A DNA stretch of 17,590 nt from assembly GCA_959601495.1 (NCBI GenBank), contig CAUGPT010000039.1, positions 1 through 17,590 of the forward strand. Reading direction: 5' to 3'. Origin of the DNA: Avispirillum sp959601495 (GTDB lineage Bacteria; Bacillota; Clostridia; Oscillospirales; CAG-272). Positions 7,472 through 14,109 of the stretch are shown here, one piece after another (the first letter of the stretch is position 1; each line of letters starts with the position of its first letter). Position numbers and translations under genes: made by a program. A model generated the notes under the pieces. The model was not told the DNA's origin, did no database searches, and saw nothing but the letters and a program-made list of their open reading frames with translations.

Positions 7472-8773
7472 ATGGCAAATGACAACAAAAAAGAAGTGCC
7501 GCGCGAGAGCGCCGACGGTGAAGCCGAAAAGTATCTCGCGCTTCAGATGTCGCTTAAAGACAAGTCGCGCTTTTCGAATATCCTCCTCACGGTACTTACC
7601 ATGGGCTTTGTGTTTGTTTTCGCGGCATTGTTCTGGATACTGCCAAAGCGCGATTTTTCTCCCGAGGAGAACCGCGCGCTTGCGGGAACGCCGACGCTGA
7701 CGGTCGACAATCTCATGTCCGGCGGGCTTACCGAAGAGGTTTCGGACTACATGGCGGATCAGTTCCCCGCGCGAAACTTCTTTATAGGCGTAAAGGCGGC
7801 GGGCGAGCTTCTGCAGTTCAAGCAGATGAACAACGATGTTTTCGTCGCCGACGACGGCTATCTCATTGCCCGCAATGATTACCCCAACGAGGATAATCTG
7901 AAGAAAAATCTTGCCGCCGCGGGAAAATTCATGTCCGCGGCAAAAGAAAACGGCATAAACTGCACGGCGGCGTTTGCCGGCCGCAAGGCTGATGTCTGCG
8001 ACGACCGTCTGCCTGCGGTATACGGCTCGTACTACTCGGACAGAATATGGAATATCACCGAAGAGCTTTGCACCGGGGACGGCATTGACATGATAAACCT
8101 CAGAAACGTTCTGCGCAAAGCAGAGGAGAGCGGCGACGAGGTCTACTATAAAACGGACCACCACTGGAACTCTCACGGGGCGTATCTTGCGTATGCCGCC
8201 ATAGCCGACTCTGTCGGATACAGCGCATATCAGGAGAGTGATTTCACCGTGGAGTGCGCCGCGAAGGATTTTCTCGGCACCACATGGTCCTCTTCAGGCG
8301 TAAAGTGGGAAAAGGGCGAAGAGCTTGATTTCTACCGCTGGGAGGGCGACGGCGACTTTACCATGAAGGTGCTTGACGCCTCAGGTCAGCTGCTGGAGCA
8401 CGGCGGAAGAAAAGAGGAGTCTGACAGCAAGACCTATTCTGTTTTTGATTCGTACTTCGTCCGCGATTTTCTCACGGAGAAAGATAAATACGCCGCGTTC
8501 ACCGGCGGAAACTTCGGATATACCGAAATTACGAAAAACGGCGGGACGGACCGCCCCACTCTTCTGGTGCTCAAAGATTCATTCGCAAACAGCCTTGTGC
8601 AGTTCCTCAGCCGCGATTACGATCTTATAATGATAGATCTGCGCTACTACAAAACAAACATCACAAAGCTCTGCAGCGAAAAGAACATCAAAAACGTGCT
8701 TCTGCTTTATAACATGGAAACACTTACCGAGTCTGCCGATCTTACGATACTCGGCGCGGGACTCGGAAAATAA
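7472..8773 (+). CDS. DHHW-family protein (AlgX/AlgJ-like, SGNH-type), MBOAT partner
   Basis: The 433-residue protein has a cytoplasmic N-terminus (about 1-34), one transmembrane segment (about 36-57) and an extracytoplasmic domain. The domain contains the family signature DHHW (229-232) within YKTDHHWNSHGAY, with His235 close by. LLVLKDSFANS carries Ser370 as the likely SGNH-type nucleophile. In AlgX and AlgJ, this Ser with Asp and His of the DHHW-like motif transfers acetyl groups to polysaccharide, and the same job is likely here, fed by the MBOAT protein upstream. The ATG at 7472 lies behind GAGGGGGGTGA; a frame extends further upstream into the MBOAT gene but lacks a site. It is the second gene of the operon, and the gap to the upstream stop is only 14 bases. 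The polymer acted on cannot be read from sequence. Confidence 0.9.
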   Translation: MANDNKKEVPRESADGEAEKYLALQMSLKDKSRFSNILLTVLTMGFVFVFAALFWILPKRDFSPEENRALAGTPTLTVDNLMSGGLTEEVSDYMADQFPARNFFIGVKAAGELLQFKQMNNDVFVADDGYLIARNDYPNEDNLKKNLAAAGKFMSAAKENGINCTAAFAGRKADVCDDRLPAVYGSYYSDRIWNITEELCTGDGIDMINLRNVLRKAEESGDEVYYKTDHHWNSHGAYLAYAAIADSVGYSAYQESDFTVECAAKDFLGTTWSSSGVKWEKGEELDFYRWEGDGDFTMKVLDASGQLLEHGGRKEESDSKTYSVFDSYFVRDFLTEKDKYAAFTGGNFGYTEITKNGGTDRPTLLVLKDSFANSLVQFLSRDYDLIMIDLRYYKTNITKLCSEKNIKNVLLLYNMETLTESADLTILGAGLGK

Positions 8774-8806
8774 AAGGATATTTTACAAAGTTGGGAGATG
8801 CTTTTT

Positions 8807-9256
8807 ATGAAAACAACTATCAAAGCGGCGGCAATAATACTGGCAGCCGTAATGCTGTGCCTGGGCGCCGCGTCATGCGCAAAGCCGGGCAGCGGAGAAG
8901 ATACGACAAAAGAGCCTTCCGTTACAACCGAGCGCAAGGGCTTTGAGGATGTTACCGATCCCCCCGAGGAAAGCAGCGCGGATACCTCCGCGGCAGAAGA
9001 CTCCTCCGGGCAGGACAGCAGCGCCGCTTTCGGGCGCGAAGAAGCAATTGAGGCCGCACGCGCATGGCTCGGCGAAACCGACCCCGACACGGGATACAAA
9101 TACGCATATTCCTTTGACGGCATGGAGGACTCCGAGGGCGGCGACTGCTACCGCATAAGAGTTTCGTGGTACCTTGAGGACGAGGACAGATATTCTCTCT
9201 GCGGGTATCTTCTCGTATCGGACGACGGCGCAAAGATCGAAAAATACGATTGGTAA
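8807..9256 (+). CDS. Small lipoprotein of unknown function
   Basis: I do not recognise a named family. The 149-residue product starts with a lipoprotein signal peptide (basic MKTTIK, hydrophobic core, then LGAASC with lipidated Cys24). Next comes an acidic, Ser/Thr/Asp/Glu-rich spacer to about residue 80. A small C-terminal domain (about 81-149) is rich in Tyr, Asp and Glu, with alternating hydrophobic residues suggesting a short beta-sheet fold of the type seen in PepSY-like or other small exported domains. That resemblance is weak. The ATG at 8807 is preferred because GGGAG lies nine bases upstream; the ATG at 8798 directly abuts that site. It lies 33 bases after the DHHW gene and 15 bases before the topoisomerase gene, so it is probably co-transcribed with both. 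Confidence 0.75.
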   Translation: MKTTIKAAAIILAAVMLCLGAASCAKPGSGEDTTKEPSVTTERKGFEDVTDPPEESSADTSAAEDSSGQDSSAAFGREEAIEAARAWLGETDPDTGYKYAYSFDGMEDSEGGDCYRIRVSWYLEDEDRYSLCGYLLVSDDGAKIEKYDW

Positions 9257-9271
9257 GGACTTGAAAACAGT

Positions 9272-11272
9272 ATGGCAAAAGTAAAGGACAGCGGCGAATA
9301 TAACGATCTTTCCATTGAAAAGCTGGAGGGCGCGGACCGAGTGCGCAAGCGCCCCGCGGTAATTTTCGGCTCCGACGGACTTGACGGCTGCGAGCACGCG
9401 TTTTTTGAGATATTGTCAAACTCCGTGGACGAAGCGAAGGAGGGCTACGGCTCCGTTATAACCATAACCGCATATAAGGATCACTCCATTAAGGTGGACG
9501 ACCGCGGACGCGGCGTGCCCATGGGCTACAACGACAAATACAAATGCTACAACTGGGAGCTTGTATACTGCGAGCTGTACGCCGGCGGAAAGTACAACAA
9601 CAACTCCGGTGAGAGCGCATACGAATACTCCATAGGACTCAACGGTCTGGGTGCCTGCGCAACGCAGTATTCCTCAGAGTTTTTCGAGGTGCGCTCATAC
9701 AACGGAGAGACCTGCTCGAGTATGTCTTTTCGGCGCGGCGAGCCTGTTACGAAGCTGGAGGTAGTGCCTCTTGACAAAAAAGAGCGACGCACGGGCACCG
9801 TAACGCACTGGAAGCCCGATCTTGACGTTTTCACGGACATAAACATACCGAAAGAGTATTTCACCGACGTGCTTGAGCGGCAGGCAGTCGTAAACTCGGG
9901 GCTTAAGTTCGTTTTCAGATTTGAAAATGAGGATTCAAGCTTTGACGAGTCGGTATTTTACTACGAAAACGGTATTCTTGACTACGTTGCCCGTCTTGCG
10001 GGCGACAGCGCCATAACTCAGCCCGTATCGTGGAAGATGGCGGAAACCCGCGGCCGCGACAGAGAGGATAAGGCGGACTACAAGCTCACCTGCGAGGTGG
10101 CGTTCTGCGCCTCCAATGCCGTAAGCGTCGCGGAGTTCTATCACAACTCCAGCTTCCTTGAGCACGGCGGCAGCCCCGAAAAGGCTGTCAGAACGGCGTT
10201 TACATACGCCGTGGACAAGCAGCTCAAAGCGCTGAACAAGTACAACAAGAACGAATCGAAGATAACGTACGCCGACATTGAGGACTGCCTCGTTATAGTC
10301 ACAAACTCGTTTTCAACGGTAACCTCGTATGAAAACCAGACGAAGAAGTCTATTAAGAACGCCTTCATTGCGGAGGCAATGACCGCATTTATAAAAGAGC
10401 AGCTTGAAATTTATTTTGCCGAAAATCCCATTGACGGCGAAAAGTTCGTAAACCAGGTGCTGGTGAACAAGCGCTCAAGAGAGACCGCGGAAACAACGCG
10501 CCTCAATATAAAGAAAAAGCTTGCCGCGTCCACCGACGTTGCGAGCCGGGTCGAAAAATTCGTATCCTGCCGCTCCAAGGATCCCGACAGGCGCGAGCTT
10601 TATATAGTCGAGGGCGACTCGGCAATGACGAGCTGCAAGCTGGGCAGAAACGCCGAATTTCAGGCGATAATCCCCGTGCGCGGCAAAACGCTGAACTGCC
10701 AGAAGAGCACATACGACAAAATTTTCAAAAGCGATATAATCGTTGACCTTCTGCGCGTTATAGGCTGCGGTGTAGAGATAAAGGCGAAGGTGAAAGGCAA
10801 TTTCGTGCCCTTTGACATAAACTCGCTGCGCTGGTCGAAGATCATTATCTGCACCGATGCGGACGAGGACGGCTTTCAGATACGCACGCTGCTTCTGACT
10901 ATGTTCAACCGTCTGCTGCCCACGCTTATTAAAGAGGGCAAGGTTTATATTGCCGAATCTCCTCTGTTTGAGATTACTACGAAAGAAAAGATATATTTCG
11001 CCTACAACGAGCAGGAAAAAACGGATATACTGGCGGGTCTTGCAGGCAAAAAGTTCACGCTTCAGCGCTCAAAGGGACTTGGCGAGAACGAACCGGACAT
11101 GATGTGGCAGACGACCATGAATCCCGCGACGAGGCGGCTTATAAGGGTAACGGAGTCCGACGCCGCCGCAACGGAGCACATATTTGATGTGCTTTTGGGC
11201 GACAACCTTACGGAGCGCAAGCGCTTTATTGCGCAGTACGCCGCACAGTACGCTGCACAGGCGGACATCTGA
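9272..11272 (+). CDS. Divergent type IIA DNA topoisomerase B subunit (GyrB/ParE-like)
   Basis: The 666-residue protein has the full B-subunit layout: GHKL ATPase, transducer and Toprim domains. ATPase motifs are Glu46 in FEILSNSVDEA, DDRGRGVP (76-83) and the lid GLNGLGA (122-128). The transducer has QTKK (356-359). Toprim carries EGDSA (447-451) and DADED (529-533), and the C-terminal LQRSKGLGENEPDMMW is conserved. The family-standard DNS of the ATP site is SNS here (Ser49), and the Toprim region reads EGDSAMTSCKLGRN where GyrB has EGDSAGGSAKQGRD. These changes fit a divergent B-subunit lineage I recall in Clostridia that is annotated as topoisomerase IV or as a toprim protein. I therefore give no gyrB or parE symbol. 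The expected A subunit is not adjacent: the next gene is convergent ruvX. The ATG at 9272 has AAGGAC eleven bases upstream. Catalytic residues look intact. Confidence 0.88.
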   Translation: MAKVKDSGEYNDLSIEKLEGADRVRKRPAVIFGSDGLDGCEHAFFEILSNSVDEAKEGYGSVITITAYKDHSIKVDDRGRGVPMGYNDKYKCYNWELVYCELYAGGKYNNNSGESAYEYSIGLNGLGACATQYSSEFFEVRSYNGETCSSMSFRRGEPVTKLEVVPLDKKERRTGTVTHWKPDLDVFTDINIPKEYFTDVLERQAVVNSGLKFVFRFENEDSSFDESVFYYENGILDYVARLAGDSAITQPVSWKMAETRGRDREDKADYKLTCEVAFCASNAVSVAEFYHNSSFLEHGGSPEKAVRTAFTYAVDKQLKALNKYNKNESKITYADIEDCLVIVTNSFSTVTSYENQTKKSIKNAFIAEAMTAFIKEQLEIYFAENPIDGEKFVNQVLVNKRSRETAETTRLNIKKKLAASTDVASRVEKFVSCRSKDPDRRELYIVEGDSAMTSCKLGRNAEFQAIIPVRGKTLNCQKSTYDKIFKSDIIVDLLRVIGCGVEIKAKVKGNFVPFDINSLRWSKIIICTDADEDGFQIRTLLLTMFNRLLPTLIKEGKVYIAESPLFEITTKEKIYFAYNEQEKTDILAGLAGKKFTLQRSKGLGENEPDMMWQTTMNPATRRLIRVTESDAAATEHIFDVLLGDNLTERKRFIAQYAAQYAAQADI

Positions 11273-11306
11273 AAAGCACGGAGAAAAAGGATAAACGCGG
11301 GACCGA

Positions 11307-11361
11307 AGAACGGCGCCCGCTGAGGAGTACGCAGTACGCATTCCTCGGCGGGCGCCGTTCT
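11307..11361. terminator. Long hairpin between convergent genes, probable bidirectional terminator
   Basis: Positions 11307-11320 pair perfectly with 11348-11361 (14 bp). The stem continues through TGAGGA (11321-11326) with TCCTCG (11342-11347), including one G-T pair, and a GTAC/GTAC inner repeat sits near the tip. It lies between the ends of the topoisomerase gene and ruvX. The plus-strand exit reads CTTTGTG and the minus-strand exit TCTTCGG, so the T-runs are short. Termination is inferred mainly from position and stem strength. Confidence 0.65.
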
Positions 11362-11406
11362 CTTTGTGTATTCGTCCCCATGCGGGGGGCGACAAGCTAT
11401 GCAAAT

Positions 11407-11826
11407 TCACATCAGATCTTTGTTTCTGTCGATATAATCCTGCAGGATGATCGTAGCCGAAAGCTCGTCAACATTGTCCTTACGTTTTTTGCCGCGGACA
11501 TTAAGCTCCGACATAATGTTGTGCGCGCTGACGGTGGTCAGCCGCTCGTCGTAAAGCTCCACCGGAATACCGGAGATCTCCCCGAGCATATGAGCAAAGG
11601 CGCGGCACTTTTCGCTGCGCGGACCCTCTGTTCCGTTCATGTTCACCGGGTTGCCCACAACTATAAGATCAGCCTTCTTTTCCGCGGCAGCTGCCGCAAC
11701 CGCTTCCGCGGTGCGCCTCATGCCCTCACAGTGCACACAGCCCGCACCGAAGGCGAACGTTCCCGCATTGAGCGCAAGCCCTGTTCTTGCGTCGCCGTAG
11801 TCGACGCCGAGAATCATTTTTTTCAT
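11407..11826 (-). CDS. ruvX: RuvX/YqgF-family Holliday-junction resolvase-like nuclease
   Basis: The 139-residue cytoplasmic protein belongs to the RuvX (YqgF) family, which has an RNase H-like fold and is linked to Holliday-junction resolution and ribosomal RNA processing. Motifs in order are GVDYGDARTG with acidic Asp9, VVGNPVNMNGTEG (56-68), DERLTT (93-98) and VDELSATIILQDYID with Asp120. The spacing and total length fit the family. The ATG at 11826 is used; a second ATG three codons later is possible. AAGGA lies about twelve bases before the first ATG, a long spacing. The gene follows the ribokinase gene on the same strand after 66 bases holding an imperfect hairpin. It converges on the topoisomerase gene. 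The common clostridial neighbours alaS and DUF1292-type genes are not here. Confidence 0.9.
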   Translation of the reverse strand: MKKMILGVDYGDARTGLALNAGTFAFGAGCVHCEGMRRTAEAVAAAAAEKKADLIVVGNPVNMNGTEGPRSEKCRAFAHMLGEISGIPVELYDERLTTVSAHNIMSELNVRGKKRKDNVDELSATIILQDYIDRNKDLM

Positions 11827-11855
11827 TTCGTTTTGTTATTCCTTATAAATTTACC

Positions 11856-11882
11856 GTCTGTGGCAGCCGTACGGCGGCAGAC
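11856..11882 (-). other. Imperfect hairpin between the sugar kinase and ruvX
   Basis: GTCTG (11856-11860) pairs with CAGAC (11878-11882) around a perfect 10-bp palindrome GCCGTACGGC (11866-11875). The minus-strand exit is GGTAAATTTATAAGG, with no T-run, so it is not a clear terminator. It may mark processing or partial termination between the two genes. Confidence 0.4.
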
Positions 11883-11892
11883 ACTGCCTCTC

Positions 11893-12831
11893 TCAGCGGG
11901 ATGCCTCACGCACGCTTTTCGCAAACAGCTTTACGTCGCGCAGGGTGGGAACGGAGCTTGACGCGCCCTCGCGAGTGACGCATACCGCGGCGGCAAGCGT
12001 TGCGAATCGCGCCGACTCAAGTATGTCTCCGCGCTGAAGATACGCATAGCTGAGAGCTGCCGTAAACACATCGCCGGCGGCAGTCGTGTCAACAGCCTGC
12101 ACCTTGTGCGCAGGGATAAGATTATAATACTTTCCGTCGTACACAAACGAGCCGCGATGCCCGAGCTTCAGCACTATATATTTCGTCTCCGTAACCGACG
12201 CGATCCTTATGCAGGCGCGCAGACAGTTTTCGACAGAATCGGGAGTAATACCCGTCATGGCAAAGCATTCCGTCTCATTCGGAGAGATTATCTCCGCACC
12301 GTATAGCTCGCCCAGCGGAAAATTGGGACCGATGGAGCCTGTATCCAAGAAAAACGGGATGTTTTTTTCTTTCGCAAAGCGGGACGCCGCAATGACCGCC
12401 TCTGCCGGTATCTCCGTCTGTACAAACACTCCGTCCGGATACGATGTGAACGCTTCCTCCACATCGTCGGCGCAAAGGGCACGGGCGGCACCGGGGTACA
12501 CAACTATCCTGTTTGCGCCGTCCGCTTCCACCATTACGGACGCAAGTCCCGTGGGCAGATTTTTGTCTCTGCAGACAAATCTGGTGTCGATACCCTCCCC
12601 TGCAAAGAACTCGCAGAGTCTGTCGCCGTTTGCATCCCTGCCGACACGCGAGCAAAGCACGGTGTCTCCGCCGAGACGGGCAAACGTGACGGCGCTGTTC
12701 AGTCCCTTTCCGCCGGGGATGTAGCTGTATGTTTCATCCTCAACAACGGTCTCGCCCGCGGACGGCAGACGTGCCATGCGCTGAACGAAATCCATATTTG
12801 CAGAACTTACAACGAGAATTCGGTGTTTCAT
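11893..12831 (-). CDS. rbsK: Ribokinase-family (PfkB) carbohydrate kinase
   Basis: The 312-residue enzyme belongs to the PfkB sugar-kinase family and resembles ribokinase, which makes ribose 5-phosphate from ribose and ATP. Visible motifs are an N-terminal NMDFV strand, GGKGLNSAV (from residue 40), the ISPNETE segment (about 182-188), and the ATP-site and anion-hole motif DTTAAGD (248-254) with catalytic Asp254. The end GASSSVPTLRDV matches the ribokinase tail GAxxSxPTxxEV. DTTAAGD, not DTTGAGD, is typical of ribokinases. The start at 12831 has AAAGGA eight bases upstream. An in-frame ATG at 12858 would be only about six bases from the predicted transcription start. It has its own strong promoter. 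No ribose transporter or rbsD lies nearby, so substrate specificity, and hence the symbol, is likely but not certain. Confidence 0.85.
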   Translation of the reverse strand: MKHRILVVSSANMDFVQRMARLPSAGETVVEDETYSYIPGGKGLNSAVTFARLGGDTVLCSRVGRDANGDRLCEFFAGEGIDTRFVCRDKNLPTGLASVMVEADGANRIVVYPGAARALCADDVEEAFTSYPDGVFVQTEIPAEAVIAASRFAKEKNIPFFLDTGSIGPNFPLGELYGAEIISPNETECFAMTGITPDSVENCLRACIRIASVTETKYIVLKLGHRGSFVYDGKYYNLIPAHKVQAVDTTAAGDVFTAALSYAYLQRGDILESARFATLAAAVCVTREGASSSVPTLRDVKLFAKSVREASR

Positions 12832-12870
12832 CGGATCGGTCCTTTCGCAAAAAATCACATTCTTACTACT

Positions 12871-12899
12871 ATTATATAACCCTTTTCCCCTTTTTTCAA
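12871..12899 (-). promoter_or_regulatory. Strong sigma-A promoter of the sugar kinase gene
   Basis: On the minus strand TTGAAA (12894-12899), a 17-base spacer and a perfect TATAAT (12871-12876) lie upstream of the start at 12831. The transcript should begin near 12864. The outer base of the -35 box is also the first base of a long inverted repeat (12899-12974). Confidence 0.8.
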
Positions 12900-12974
12900 G
12901 CGGATTTTACTGTCTCTGCTCCGCCGCTCGGACAGCGCAGCCGTACAAGCAGCACGCGCAGAGAAAAATCCGCT
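12899..12974. repeat. Long inverted repeat downstream of the 12994 gene, abutting a promoter
   Basis: AGCGGATTTT (12899-12908) pairs perfectly with AAAATCCGCT (12965-12974). The pairing continues inside with TCTCTG (12913-12918) and CAGAGA (12959-12964) past a four-base bulge. It lies just after the stop of the membrane protein gene on the minus strand and may form its terminator. The exit there is TTGAAAAAAGG, however, which is the kinase promoter and not a T-run. Function is uncertain. Confidence 0.55.
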
Positions 12975-12993
12975 CTCGAGCGCTGCTTCCCCG

Positions 12994-13842
12994 TCAGTTG
13001 CCGCTCTTCTCGGGCACGTACTCCGCAATGCTGCGCAGAAGCTCTTTGTATGGCTCGGCATATTCCGCTTTTTTCTCGTCGCTCTTAAAGTCAAGCGCCG
13101 CGGGAATGCGCACTGCCAGAACAGTGTCTGCCGGCAAGAAGTTTATGTCGGGATCGCTCTTGTAAAACTCGGTGTCGCCCAGGCGTATGCCGTAATCCCC
13201 ATATGCGGATGCGGGGATCTCACCGCCGAATATCTCGTCAAGCGGCACAAACGCCCCCGCGGACGCCATCTGATCATGCAGCGCGGGATCAAGCATTACA
13301 AACATGTGCTTGCCCGCCGTGATCTCCGTGGTGTAGCGCTGAAACGCCGCGTTGTTCGACTGATAGTCAAAGCGGAACGTGCCGGAGGCAGCTGCCTTTT
13401 TTGCGTCTATCTGATCCGCGGATAGATATGTGTTGTCGGCAAAGCTTATCGCCGTTTTGCCGTCGCCGTTCGTATCCTCCATAACGGAGGTGATCGCCGC
13501 CTCCAGCTTGTCATACCTGTTGCCGACTATCGCCGCGGGACCCGTGTACATAATATACAGATCGGGCTTTACGTGGGTGATGATCTGGATCAGCACAACG
13601 ACCGCAATGGCAATGCCGCACAAGGTCAGCCCCGCGTGCCACTTGTGCCTGTACCAAAAGTTTTCTGCGCGGCTTATCTTTCTGCCCTCAATACGGCTTT
13701 CGTGCGGATTTGTATTTTCCTCGCCCGTGCCGCGCAGAACACGCATTGCGTTGGATTCTTCTATTTCAAAATCTTCGCGTACCGCGTCGGCGCTCTGCGT
13801 CTTTCTGCCCTCGTCCTGCGCCGACTTGTCGTTTTTTTTCAT
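12994..13842 (-). CDS. Single-pass membrane protein of unknown function
   Basis: I do not recognise the family. The 282-residue protein has a highly charged cytoplasmic N-terminus (about 1-68), one transmembrane segment (about 70-91) and an extracytoplasmic domain of about 190 residues. The domain contains DTNGDGKT (123-130), which resembles a calcium-binding EF-hand or dockerin loop. A stretch around HMFVMLDPALHDQM and FVPLDEIFG (about 179-206) recalls parts of periplasmic solute-binding folds, a weak impression only. The start at 13842 has GGGAG seven bases upstream; an ATG at 13863 would lie about eight bases after the predicted transcription start. It has its own promoter and is probably a single-gene transcript, divergent from argG. 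It ends 163 bases before the sugar kinase start on the same strand. Confidence 0.75.
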   Translation of the reverse strand: MKKNDKSAQDEGRKTQSADAVREDFEIEESNAMRVLRGTGEENTNPHESRIEGRKISRAENFWYRHKWHAGLTLCGIAIAVVVLIQIITHVKPDLYIMYTGPAAIVGNRYDKLEAAITSVMEDTNGDGKTAISFADNTYLSADQIDAKKAAASGTFRFDYQSNNAAFQRYTTEITAGKHMFVMLDPALHDQMASAGAFVPLDEIFGGEIPASAYGDYGIRLGDTEFYKSDPDINFLPADTVLAVRIPAALDFKSDEKKAEYAEPYKELLRSIAEYVPEKSGN

Positions 13843-13877
13843 AATACGCTCCCGTTTTCTCATTTTCTTCTTTTTTC

Positions 13878-13906
13878 AGTATAACAGCAATCCGCCCCGT
13901 TTTCAA
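13878..13906 (-). promoter_or_regulatory. Strong sigma-A promoter of the 12994-13842 gene
   Basis: On the minus strand TTGAAA (13901-13906), a 17-base spacer and TATACT (13878-13883) each match consensus at five of six positions. The transcript should begin near 13871, giving a leader of about 28 bases to the ATG at 13842. This supports the downstream start over the one at 13863. Confidence 0.75.
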
Positions 13907-13936
13907 GCATTTGTTGTTAACAGTGCGTGTCATCTC

Positions 13937-14092
13937 ATAAAAATGCACAATTCGCGCGTCCCGGGCGGCGTTCATTGCAGCAAAGCGGATAAATATTCGC
14001 GAGGTTGAATTTTTATTGCATAAAAGCGTTGACAATATGTATATTATCGCTTATAATATGCAATGTAAGCACCAATTGTGCATAAATATTCC
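13937..14092 (+). promoter_or_regulatory. Candidate ArgR operator cluster upstream of argG
   Basis: Several sites resemble the ARG box (TGAATWWWWATTCA, or the Bacillus form with core ATAAAAATKCA). They are ATAAAAATGCA at 13937-13947, CGGATAAATATTCG at 13986-13999 (11 of 14), TGAATTTTTATTGC at 14006-14019 (12 of 14) and TGCATAAATATTCC at 14079-14092 (12 of 14). The third lies just upstream of the -35 box and the fourth in the leader, positions that would allow ArgR repression when arginine is plentiful. The matches are read from sequence; ArgR binding is inferred. Confidence 0.5.
14029..14057 (+). promoter_or_regulatory. Perfect consensus sigma-A promoter of argGH
   Basis: TTGACA (14029-14034), a 17-base spacer and TATAAT (14052-14057) match the consensus at all twelve positions. 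The transcript should begin near 14064, leaving a leader of about 46 bases to the argG ATG. The promoter is bracketed by an 8-bp inverted repeat, ATTGCATA (14015-14022) and TATGCAAT (14057-14064). Confidence 0.88.
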
Positions 14093-14109
14093 GAGAAGGA
14101 GACAAGACA

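Noticed and set aside
9272..11272. Assignment as canonical gyrB or parE
   Set aside because: ATP-site and Toprim-adjacent residues differ from both, and no A subunit gene is adjacent, so a specific symbol is not justified.
14058..14109. Riboswitch or T-box leader upstream of argG
   Set aside because: The predicted leader is only about 46 bases and lacks a specifier stem or a terminator-antiterminator pair.
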